Shown here in pieces: positions 8,968 to 15,871 of a DNA stretch of 64,000 nucleotides. The notes under the pieces were generated by a model that did no database searches, was not told where the DNA came from, and saw only the letters and a list, made by a program, of their open reading frames with translations. This stretch comes from Chitinophaga pinensis. Its GTDB lineage: Bacteria > Bacteroidota > Bacteroidia > UKL13-3. A program made the position numbers and the translations under genes. The DNA is taken from the NCBI GenBank assembly GCA_945898275.1, contig CAMDHZ010000006.1, positions 62,001 through 126,000 on the forward strand, given 5' to 3'. Each line of letters opens with the position of its first letter. Position 1 is the stretch's first letter.

Positions 8968-9810
8968 TCCGCTTAGTCCACCATTATGAATGGCTAAGAT
9001 TCTTTCGCCTTTCTTAAAATAGCCCTTATCAACCATGTTGATAAGGGCTTTTAACATTTTAGCCTCGTAAACTTGGTCTAACAACACACCCGTTTCTGAG
9101 GCAAATTCCTTTATGAATTGAATTAATTCGGCCGAAGTTTTTGCGTAACCTCCTTCATGGTAATTGAAATGCAAACGATACCTATTCGGCAGAAAGCATT
9201 TAAATTCATTCCTCATTTCTTCTGCGCCTTTCAAGACCACTATTCCATTTATTAAGCCTTGATTTTGTTGTTGAACCATCCCATTTATAAGGCCCTTTAA
9301 GGTGCTACCGGTGCCAACCGAGCAAAAAACATGATCATAATCCCATTTCTGAACCATTTCTGCAATCCCTTTTTCTCCTAACACACCTCCTCCACCTTCC
9401 GGAATGATATAGCAGTTATTATAATGCTGTGTAGCTACCCAAGCCTCTTTGTTTTTATAGGCTTCTCTGTTCATGAAAATTAATTTCATTCCAAATATTT
9501 TGCAAAGATTAAGGATAGGATTTTGAACCTCTTCGCCTCTAATAATCGCAGTTGTTTTAAATTTATATTTTGCGCCAGCAGCAGCGGTGGCCAATACATG
9601 GTTGCTATAAGCTCCTCCAAAAGTTACTAATTCTACATTCCTATTATTATGCGCCTCTAGCAAATGGTATTTGAGTTTACGCCATTTATTTCCAGAAATA
9701 AAGGGGTTAGATAGGTCTTCCCTTTTGATAAAAAGTTGAAGTCCTGCAGCCTCAATTTTTTTCAATTGAATGGGTTCAATCGGCGCAAAAGGCTCCTCAA
9801 TGTGCAACAT
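8950..9810 (-). CDS. 1-aminocyclopropane-1-carboxylate deaminase / D-cysteine desulfhydrase family PLP enzyme
   Basis: This 286-aa protein belongs to the fold-type II PLP enzymes. LFIKREDLSNPFISGNKWRK contains the PLP-binding lysine in SGNKWRK, TFGGAYSNHVLA matches the GGxxSNH substrate loop, and CSVGTGSTLKGL is the phosphate-binding glycine-rich loop. Members degrade ACC or D-cysteine, and the sequence alone does not decide which. The family is often about 300-340 aa, so this is a short version. Its ATG lies 14 bp inside the end of the glycosyltransferase gene, which suggests translational coupling. A perfect hairpin lies inside its 3' end. Confidence 0.88.
   Translation of the reverse strand: MLHIEEPFAPIEPIQLKKIEAAGLQLFIKREDLSNPFISGNKWRKLKYHLLEAHNNRNVELVTFGGAYSNHVLATAAAGAKYKFKTTAIIRGEEVQNPILNLCKIFGMKLIFMNREAYKNKEAWVATQHYNNCYIIPEGGGGVLGEKGIAEMVQKWDYDHVFCSVGTGSTLKGLINGMVQQQNQGLINGIVVLKGAEEMRNEFKCFLPNRYRLHFNYHEGGYAKTSAELIQFIKEFASETGVLLDQVYEAKMLKALINMVDKGYFKKGERILAIHNGGLSGLLSQL
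9021..9052 (+). terminator. Hairpin terminator inside the opposing gene
   Basis: AGCCCTTATCAAC (9021-9033) and GTTGATAAGGGCT (9037-9049) form a perfect 13-bp stem with a 3-nt loop, followed by TTT and further T-rich sequence. It lies 53 bp past the stop of the plus-strand parvulin gene but inside the coding sequence of the minus-strand deaminase. It probably ends the parvulin transcript. Confidence 0.65.
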
Positions 9811-11098
9811 TTTTGGATTTGTTTTTTAGGAAAAGTAGTGCAGCAATCCAAATAAATGGGGCAACTCCAATCCTATAGCGCGATAATCCTAAAACTCCCG
9901 TAGCACCAATGATATACCCAACAAATAGAAATAACATTATTCTTAGTACCATCGGATACTTTGGGTCAAACAGAAACCTAAGAAACAGATAGCTAACAAC
10001 AAGATTAAATAACAGGCAAACAATTAAAATACTGATTAACCCTAAGGGTGCAAATTTAAGCCAGTAATAAATACCATTTATCAAACCTTTTGTATTAATA
10101 ACATGGTATAAGCCTAGAAAGGCGCCTTCGTCTAAATTTAAAAAATGCACCCACTCAAATCTGCCAGGGTCAATCATAAAGGCCATCCATCCTTTAACAT
10201 TAGAAAGCGCAAAAGTGGCTGGGTTTGCCATAATCATTTCCTTGCCACTTTCATTCATATAAAGATATCTATCTTTCAGGTTTAGTTCCTTGGCTTTAAT
10301 TATGATTATGTCTTGAACCGAATCAGCATAGTTTTCTCCATATACTTGGGCATTGGTATACTTTCCCATGTATTTTAATACAAAAATTGGTGTAACTGTA
10401 GAATAATGATAATGCCCAGTTATTTGCTGGTTATAGCTACAATAGCCATGATAAACAAGCGGTATACTGAGCAAAGGGAGCAGAAACTTGGGCTTAGATT
10501 TACGTATAAATACTATCAGGAAAATAATCCCTGCACTTATTCCCATTAAATAGGCAACAGGCTTGGTTAACATGGCTAGAATAAAAAAAGCACTTAGCAA
10601 GGAAGCGTTTTGGAAAGAAGGTTTTTGCCACAGTTGATGGGTAAAGAAAAACGCCCAAAAAATCAAGGATTGGAAAAGGATATCGCTCATCACAAAATTG
10701 CAATGAATTATTTGTGATGGGTAAAAGATTAGGAATAATAATAATAGTATGTTTGGATTGTGGTTAAAGTTTTTGTTGATCCAATATTTTACTCCCCAAA
10801 TAGTGCTAATACTAATTATGCTTTGACAAAAAAGAACCATATAATCACTTGCAAAGAATAGCTTTAACAAGGCAATAAAACCACCATAAAGGGGTGGTCT
10901 AAAAGTAAAGTAATCTGGTTTAAATGGGCCATCCCAGGGTGCGGCGTAAAGACTAGAATGCTTTATTATGTTGTCTGCCTGAGACAAATAATCGATAGAG
11001 TCTACCAAATAAATACTCCCAGTATGCAAGGCTTGCACAAAACCTAATAGATGAAGCGCAATTACAATTGGCCAGAACAGTTTTTCTAGCAGCTTCAT
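9797..11098 (-). CDS. Multi-spanning membrane protein, GT-C (ArnT/PMT-like) glycosyltransferase candidate
   Basis: This 433-aa protein is hydrophobic throughout, with about ten membrane segments. After the first segment it has a loop with acidic residues (YLVDSIDYLSQADN) and then FTFRPPLYGGFIALL, the RPPxYP-like motif seen in dolichyl-phosphate-mannose-type GT-C enzymes. Such proteins transfer sugars from lipid carriers in the membrane, but donor and acceptor here are unknown. Its ATG overlaps the stop of the upstream arginase-fold gene by 4 bp (ATGA). Its own end overlaps the deaminase start, giving a tight three-gene minus-strand run. Confidence 0.7.
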   Translation of the reverse strand: MKLLEKLFWPIVIALHLLGFVQALHTGSIYLVDSIDYLSQADNIIKHSSLYAAPWDGPFKPDYFTFRPPLYGGFIALLKLFFASDYMVLFCQSIISISTIWGVKYWINKNFNHNPNILLLLFLIFYPSQIIHCNFVMSDILFQSLIFWAFFFTHQLWQKPSFQNASLLSAFFILAMLTKPVAYLMGISAGIIFLIVFIRKSKPKFLLPLLSIPLVYHGYCSYNQQITGHYHYSTVTPIFVLKYMGKYTNAQVYGENYADSVQDIIIIKAKELNLKDRYLYMNESGKEMIMANPATFALSNVKGWMAFMIDPGRFEWVHFLNLDEGAFLGLYHVINTKGLINGIYYWLKFAPLGLISILIVCLLFNLVVSYLFLRFLFDPKYPMVLRIMLFLFVGYIIGATGVLGLSRYRIGVAPFIWIAALLFLKNKSKNVAH

Positions 11099-12258
11099 AT
11101 CAATTTTTGATAGCTTTTCATCCAGCGGTCTGGTATTTCATTGTTTTGCGCTGTTTGATAATCTTTATAACTGCATGGCATTAAGAACTTTCCTTGGTGT
11201 TTGCTTCTTTCATGCGGATATGGAATCTCCATCCACCAGCGGTCGGTAAGTACGCTTTTATAAAAGGTAAGGTCCTCATTAAGACTAGAGATAGGAATTC
11301 TATAGATAAGGTAATCTTTACTTTCTGCGGCAGGGTAATCGAGTTTTCTGGTAGTGAATCCATCAATAAAATACCAAATCATTTGAGCAAGTAATAAAGC
11401 ACTTGCCCCATTGTTATCCATTGTAGGATTGTAATCAAAAAATCCAACACAACGAAGGTCTGTACCCATTCCGGCATACCTTGTAATTTGGCAGGCTTCT
11501 TCCCCTGTTAAACCATTTGGAGAAGGTTTTATTTGCCCCATGGCATCAGAGCCTCTAATAGCTTTGATTGAAAAAGCAAGCATTTGTGCCTCTCTTAAAT
11601 AAGGTTCAATTTCTTGAATATTTCCGCGTAAGCTGCCAAGTCGCAGCATATCAAAATTCATACGTTCAAATGCATCATAGGTTTCAGGTTCAACATAATA
11701 CCCTTGATAGGCAGCTTGTGTTAGGTTAAACAAATAATCTGGCTCATGAGAAATTATATTAGGCAAATAGTTGTTGGCATTTTTGTCTTCATACATTTGC
11801 ATTTCTGCTTTTGCATCTACCACAACAACCTGTAAGTTTGGCCCTACACCTTGAAATGCTGCATATTGGGCAGCAATTAAATCCTGACTTCCACCAATTA
11901 ATACAACTATTGATTTTTGCTTTAAAAGTGGAGATAAAACTTGAGTCAGCGCAAAATGGGTATCACGTATAGCTGCACCTGCTTCAATATTCCCTAAGTC
12001 TAAGATAGAAAGGTCTTTTCTTGGCTTAATTAAACTATATAGTTCTGCGCGAACGGCGTCTGGTGCTTCTTTGCAACCTGCATATTCTGGTCTGAACCTA
12101 TCCTCATTTACCCCTAAAATAAAAAGATCAAACTTTTTATTTTCAATAATTTTTCCTTCATAAAATTCTGTAGAATGAAACAAACTTCTTGCGTTAACGC
12201 GGGAAGCAAGGCTTTCTATAATTGATTTCTTTATGGGTTGCAGGTATTCACTTTGCAT
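11095..12258 (-). CDS. Degenerate arginase/formimidoylglutamase-fold protein
   Basis: This 387-aa protein has the ureohydrolase layout but has lost the manganese ligands. Where active enzymes have GGDHS it has GGSQD. Where they have DAHxD it has DAKAE. The region of the SxDxDxxDP motif reads SIKAIRGSDAMG. The fold is therefore kept while hydrolase activity is very unlikely. Such proteins are annotated as arginase or formimidoylglutamase in Bacteroidota, and I recall relatives near gliding/T9SS genes in Flavobacterium, which should be checked. The ATG at 12258 is preferred over an in-frame TTG at 12279. It overlaps the next gene by 4 bp. Confidence 0.8.
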   Translation of the reverse strand: MQSEYLQPIKKSIIESLASRVNARSLFHSTEFYEGKIIENKKFDLFILGVNEDRFRPEYAGCKEAPDAVRAELYSLIKPRKDLSILDLGNIEAGAAIRDTHFALTQVLSPLLKQKSIVVLIGGSQDLIAAQYAAFQGVGPNLQVVVVDAKAEMQMYEDKNANNYLPNIISHEPDYLFNLTQAAYQGYYVEPETYDAFERMNFDMLRLGSLRGNIQEIEPYLREAQMLAFSIKAIRGSDAMGQIKPSPNGLTGEEACQITRYAGMGTDLRCVGFFDYNPTMDNNGASALLLAQMIWYFIDGFTTRKLDYPAAESKDYLIYRIPISSLNEDLTFYKSVLTDRWWMEIPYPHERSKHQGKFLMPCSYKDYQTAQNNEIPDRWMKSYQKLI

Positions 12259-12321
12259 GGTTATATAATAATTCTCCAAAACTCACTAATTTAGCCGGGC
12301 AACCAATACACATATCCACAC

Positions 12322-13350
12322 TTGAATTTAGTTACCGGAGCATCTGGGTTTTTAGGCGCCCACCTAGTTTGTCAATTGCTAGAGAAGGGCGAACCTATTC
12401 GTGCTTGTAAAAGAGTTAGTTCAGATTTGACCGAATTCTACTTTATTTTCAATCTCTATTTTACCTCTGAGTTGGTTCAAACCGAAAAAAGAAAATTGCT
12501 GGAGTGGGTAGAAACAGACATAAATGACACCTCTTCTATATTTGCAGTTGTTGAAAACATAAAGGTGGTTTATCACTGCGCAGCTTTGGTTTCATTTGAA
12601 GGTAAAGACAAAGAAAAACTTCAAAAGATAAATGCTGAAGGCACTGCAAATGTTGTTAATGCCTGTTTAAATGCCAACGTCGAGGTATTGTGTTACGCAA
12701 GCTCTGTGGCTGCTGTTGGAAGGGTTAAACCTGGTGCTGTAATAAATGAAGAGGCTAAATGGGAAAATAGTAAGTATAACTCTAATTATGCGGTGAGCAA
12801 ATACAAAGCTGAATTAGAAGTTTTTAGAGGAGCAGAAGAAGGTTTAAATGTTTGTATTGTAAATCCAGGAGTAATTTTAGGTATCGGAAATTACAAAAAG
12901 GGTTCAAATGCCATGATACATACGATTTTTAAAGGAATGCCTTTGTTTTCGGAAGGGGTTAATGGCTATGTTAATGTAAAAGATGTTGCTGCTATTATGC
13001 TAAATTTAGTTGAGAGAAAAATATTTAAGCAACGTTTTATTTTAGTATCTGAAAGCATTGGTATCAAAGAGGTATTTTTTATGATTGCTGATGGTTTTGG
13101 TAAAAAGCGCCCCACATTTAGGGTTACTCCATTTTTGGCAGAAATAGCTTGGCGGGTAATGTGGGTATTGAGATTATTTAACGCACAAGCATTACCAATA
13201 ACAAAGGAAACCGCGCGCGCGGCCAACCATGTTTCTTATTATGACAATAGAAAAATTAAGGAAAAGCTTAATTTCAATTTTATAACTATTAAAGACACAA
13301 TCCATGAATGTGTTGCCACCTACCAAGAATTTTTAAAATTTAAAATATGA
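12322..13350 (+). CDS. NAD(P)-dependent epimerase/dehydratase (extended SDR)
   Basis: This 342-aa extended short-chain dehydrogenase has the N-terminal nucleotide motif VTGASGFLGAHL (GxxGxxG), the segment CYASSVAAVG with the conserved serines, and the catalytic pair in YAVSK. The substrate is unknown; relatives act on nucleotide sugars or on 2-oxo/hydroxy compounds. The only usable start is TTG at 12322, because an in-frame stop lies at 12292 and no ATG or GTG lies between. A -7-like element TAATTTAG lies at about 12286. The gene overlaps the following lipoprotein gene by 4 bp (ATGA). Confidence 0.85.
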   Translation: MNLVTGASGFLGAHLVCQLLEKGEPIRACKRVSSDLTEFYFIFNLYFTSELVQTEKRKLLEWVETDINDTSSIFAVVENIKVVYHCAALVSFEGKDKEKLQKINAEGTANVVNACLNANVEVLCYASSVAAVGRVKPGAVINEEAKWENSKYNSNYAVSKYKAELEVFRGAEEGLNVCIVNPGVILGIGNYKKGSNAMIHTIFKGMPLFSEGVNGYVNVKDVAAIMLNLVERKIFKQRFILVSESIGIKEVFFMIADGFGKKRPTFRVTPFLAEIAWRVMWVLRLFNAQALPITKETARAANHVSYYDNRKIKEKLNFNFITIKDTIHECVATYQEFLKFKI

Positions 13351-14033
13351 AAAGAATAATTATCGCAATTACTGTGTTAATAGGATTAGCAGCCTGTCAA
13401 CAAGAAACGTCTAACACTTCTTCCGACTATGAAAGAATGTTAAGCAAAAGCTATCAAATCAAAGATTACCATACTGCCATTACTGCCATTCAGCTTTTAT
13501 TGCTTAAAGATAGCACACAAAAGCAATACCTAGATTCATTGCCAGAATTGTACGTTGCAGTAAGAAATATGGATGCAGCAGAATTTTATACAGATTTGGC
13601 CTTAAAGGAAAAACCTTCTGATGAAAAACTAATGCAAATGAAAGCTTTGTGTTTAGAGAATAAGGGCGATTTTGAAGGCACCTTGGACCTAATGAATAAA
13701 CTTTATGTATCTACAAAAAAGATTACTTATTTATATCAATTAACTGCAATTCAATTACAAGGTGGCGATATGGAAAGTGCCAAAAATGGAATTAAAGTAT
13801 TGGAAGAGCAAATGGCAAGTAGCACAGATAGTGTAGACTTTATGCTGTCTGCAACAGAAAAACAAAAGGTTCCAGTGAAGGCTGCTGTTTACCATTTAAA
13901 AGCCTACACCTTAGCCCAAAATAGAGATTTAATGAGTGCTAAAGGTTATTGGGAAAAGGCATTAAAAGAATACCCACAGTTTATGGCTGCAAGAGAAGCC
14001 TATATGCAATTGATGCAAGGTGCAAGGCAATAA
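13347..14033 (+). CDS. TPR-like lipoprotein of unknown function
   Basis: This 228-aa protein has a lipoprotein signal (MKRIIIAITVLIGLAAC, lipobox LAAC). The mature part is helical with tetratricopeptide-like repeats, for example YVAVRNMDAAEFYTDLALKE and a last one around SAKGYWEKALKEYPQFMAA. Such proteins usually act as scaffolds in the envelope; no enzyme motif is seen. It is translationally coupled to the epimerase gene by an ATGA overlap. Its stop codon sits in the loop of a terminator hairpin. Confidence 0.75.
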   Translation: MKRIIIAITVLIGLAACQQETSNTSSDYERMLSKSYQIKDYHTAITAIQLLLLKDSTQKQYLDSLPELYVAVRNMDAAEFYTDLALKEKPSDEKLMQMKALCLENKGDFEGTLDLMNKLYVSTKKITYLYQLTAIQLQGGDMESAKNGIKVLEEQMASSTDSVDFMLSATEKQKVPVKAAVYHLKAYTLAQNRDLMSAKGYWEKALKEYPQFMAAREAYMQLMQGARQ

Positions 14034-14045
14034 GCCTTGCATTTT
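14021..14045. terminator. Terminator hairpin with the stop codon in its loop
   Basis: TGCAAGGC (14021-14028) pairs with GCCTTGCA (14034-14041), followed by TTTT. The 5-nt loop AATAA contains the TAA stop of the plus-strand lipoprotein gene. It lies between two convergent genes and could act in both directions. Confidence 0.6.
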
Positions 14046-14058
14046 GCTGAAAGGCAAC

Positions 14059-14856
14059 CTACTTATTAAAGTACAATTCTAGTGTTTCTTGAAATTTTGG
14101 GTAAATGGCTTTACTTGAACCAAGGATTGTTTTTCCGAATAAATAATCTTGTCCGCCAGAAAAGTCACTTACCATTCCACCCGCTTCTTCAATGAGACAT
14201 ACACCACCTGCAACGTCCCATGGACTTAATCCATATTCAAAGAATCCATCGAACCTTCCACAAGCAGTGTAGGCTAAATCAACAGCTGCACTGCCCATTC
14301 TCCTCATTCCTTGAGAATTTTTCATGAAGAATTTTAAGGTCTCTAAGTATTTCTCCATGATTTTAAAATCGTAATAGGGAAAGCCAGTGGCTAATAACGA
14401 ATTTTCTAACAAGGAATTGGTTTTAACTTTTATAGGGTTGCCGTTTAACCAAGCACCTCCATTTTGCCAAGCGTAGAAAAGTTCCTTGTGATTAATTTCA
14501 TAAACTACCCCTAAAATGGATTTATTTTCATGGATTAAACCTATGCTAACACTGTAAACTGGTAGATTATGAATAAAATTTGTAGTTCCATCTAATGGGT
14601 CTATCACCCACATATAAGGCTTTTTTTCTGAAAGGATGGTATTTTCTTCAGTAATAAATCCTGCTTCAGGCAATAACTGACTTAAACCTTTTACCAGCAT
14701 TTTTTCAGCTTCTTGGTCTACATAACTTACCAATTGATTGAAGCTTTTTACTTCGACGGCGCTAGCATCAAAATTTTTTCTTTCGTGTTCTATAAACACA
14801 CCTGCCTCTTTAGCTATTTCACAAGCTTTTTGGCAAATAATCTGGAGATTTAACAT
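14059..14856 (-). CDS. Inositol monophosphatase family protein
   Basis: This 265-aa member of the lithium-sensitive phosphatase family shows the metal-binding residues in FITEEN, the core WVIDPLDGTTNFIHNLPVYSVSIGL (DPxDGTTNF) and the third motif SPWDVAGGVCLIEEAGG. It hydrolyses inositol phosphates or related sugar phosphates, and in bacteria the true substrate often differs. The length is typical and there is no signal peptide. A perfect -7 box lies only 4 nt upstream of the ATG. The gene is divergent from recR, with about 60 bp between the starts. Confidence 0.92.
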   Translation of the reverse strand: MLNLQIICQKACEIAKEAGVFIEHERKNFDASAVEVKSFNQLVSYVDQEAEKMLVKGLSQLLPEAGFITEENTILSEKKPYMWVIDPLDGTTNFIHNLPVYSVSIGLIHENKSILGVVYEINHKELFYAWQNGGAWLNGNPIKVKTNSLLENSLLATGFPYYDFKIMEKYLETLKFFMKNSQGMRRMGSAAVDLAYTACGRFDGFFEYGLSPWDVAGGVCLIEEAGGMVSDFSGGQDYLFGKTILGSSKAIYPKFQETLELYFNK

Positions 14857-14860
14857 GCTA

Positions 14861-14868
14861 CAAATATA
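14861..14868 (-). promoter_or_regulatory. -7 box four bases before the IMPase start
   Basis: TATATTTG fits TAnnTTTG exactly on the minus strand, with four bases between it and the ATG at 14856. A TTG lies 22 bp further upstream at 14891-14893. The expected transcript would have almost no leader. Confidence 0.5.
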
Positions 14869-14917
14869 TGCGATATATATATGCCTAAACCAATACGCTT
14901 TTTTCTAAATTGCGGGC

Positions 14918-15523
14918 ATGAATTTTCCATCTTCCCTTATTGAAGAGGCAGTAAATGAGTTATCAAAATTTCCCGGAATTGGTAAAAAGTCTGCTTTGCG
15001 CATGGTTTTGTTTTTGTTAAAACAGGAAGTAGCTGTGGTTAATAGAATGGGTGAAGCCATTATTAAATTAAGGAATGAAATTCAGTTTTGTGAACGCTGT
15101 CACAATGTGAGCGACCAAAAGCTTTGCAACATTTGCAGCAATCCAAAGCGGGATGCAAAATTGGTTTGTGTGGTAGAAGATTTAAGGGATGTAATGGCCA
15201 TAGAGAATACAAATCAATTTGGCGGCAACTATCATGTTTTAGGTGGCCTAATTAATCCTATTCAAGGCATTGGACCAGACCAACTTAAAATTGAGTCGCT
15301 TATTGAAAGAATAAAAGGATTAGAAGTGAAGGAAGTTATTTTGGCCCTTAGTGCAACTATGGAAGGCGACACCACGGCATTTTATTTGTCTAAAAAACTT
15401 TCTCCAATAGGAGTTAATATTTCAACCATTTCGCGAGGAATTGCAATTGGTGGCGAATTAGAATATGCAGATGAAATAACTTTAGGAAGGTCTATCGCTA
15501 ATAGAATTCCCTACAGAAGCTGA
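14918..15523 (+). CDS. recR: Recombination mediator protein RecR
   Basis: RecR works with RecF and RecO in loading RecA at single-stranded gaps. The 201-aa protein has the helix-hairpin-helix LSKFPGIGKKSALRM, the zinc finger CERCHNVSDQKLCNIC, and the Toprim domain starting at LVCVVEDLRDVMAIE and including HVLGGLINPIQGIGP. Length and motif order are standard. It starts with ATG at 14918; upstream, TAAATTGC resembles a -7 element. Confidence 0.97.
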   Translation: MNFPSSLIEEAVNELSKFPGIGKKSALRMVLFLLKQEVAVVNRMGEAIIKLRNEIQFCERCHNVSDQKLCNICSNPKRDAKLVCVVEDLRDVMAIENTNQFGGNYHVLGGLINPIQGIGPDQLKIESLIERIKGLEVKEVILALSATMEGDTTAFYLSKKLSPIGVNISTISRGIAIGGELEYADEITLGRSIANRIPYRS

Positions 15524-15670
15524 TAGATGATTATCATAGCAAATATCTTTTGTTATAGCTTTTATAATTTTTGCTTTTGGAAATTTCGTTGATTTTCCTG
15601 TATTACAAGTGCTTAAGCTTAATCCGCCTAAAAGGAGAATGTTGAGTAACATCGAATTAAATAATTTCAT
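15482..15670 (-). CDS. Possible small lipoprotein
   Basis: This 62-aa frame starts with ATG at 15670. The N-terminus MKLFNSMLLNILLLGGLSLSTC looks like a lipoprotein signal with the lipobox LSTC, followed by a short basic mature part. The last 42 bp lie antisense over the 3' end of recR, which weakens the case. It fills most of what would otherwise be a 348-bp gap between recR and the glycosyltransferase gene. I recognise no family. A spurious ORF is possible. Confidence 0.4.
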   Translation of the reverse strand: MKLFNSMLLNILLLGGLSLSTCNTGKSTKFPKAKIIKAITKDICYDNHLSASVGNSISDRPS

Positions 15671-15848
15671 GATTTTGGGTTAACGGATGATTTCGAGTTA
15701 TAGCTTTGACGACTCAAAGGTGAGAAAGGTTACAGAAACATTAAAAACATTTTGGACGAAAGTAATTTTTGAAGAGATAGACTATAGATTTATAAAGGTG
15801 AATTGTTTGTAAAATAGCTTTTTACTTCCAAAACAATTTTCTATGTCT

Positions 15849-15856
15849 TACCTTCG
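15849..15856 (+). promoter_or_regulatory. Putative -7 box of the glycosyltransferase fusion gene
   Basis: TACCTTCG fits the TAnnTTCG variant and ends 15 nt before the ATG at 15872. The rest of the 200-bp stretch 15671-15871 shows no gene, strong hairpin or repeat that I can see. Confidence 0.35.
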
Positions 15857-15871
15857 TTAGCTTAGAATCCT

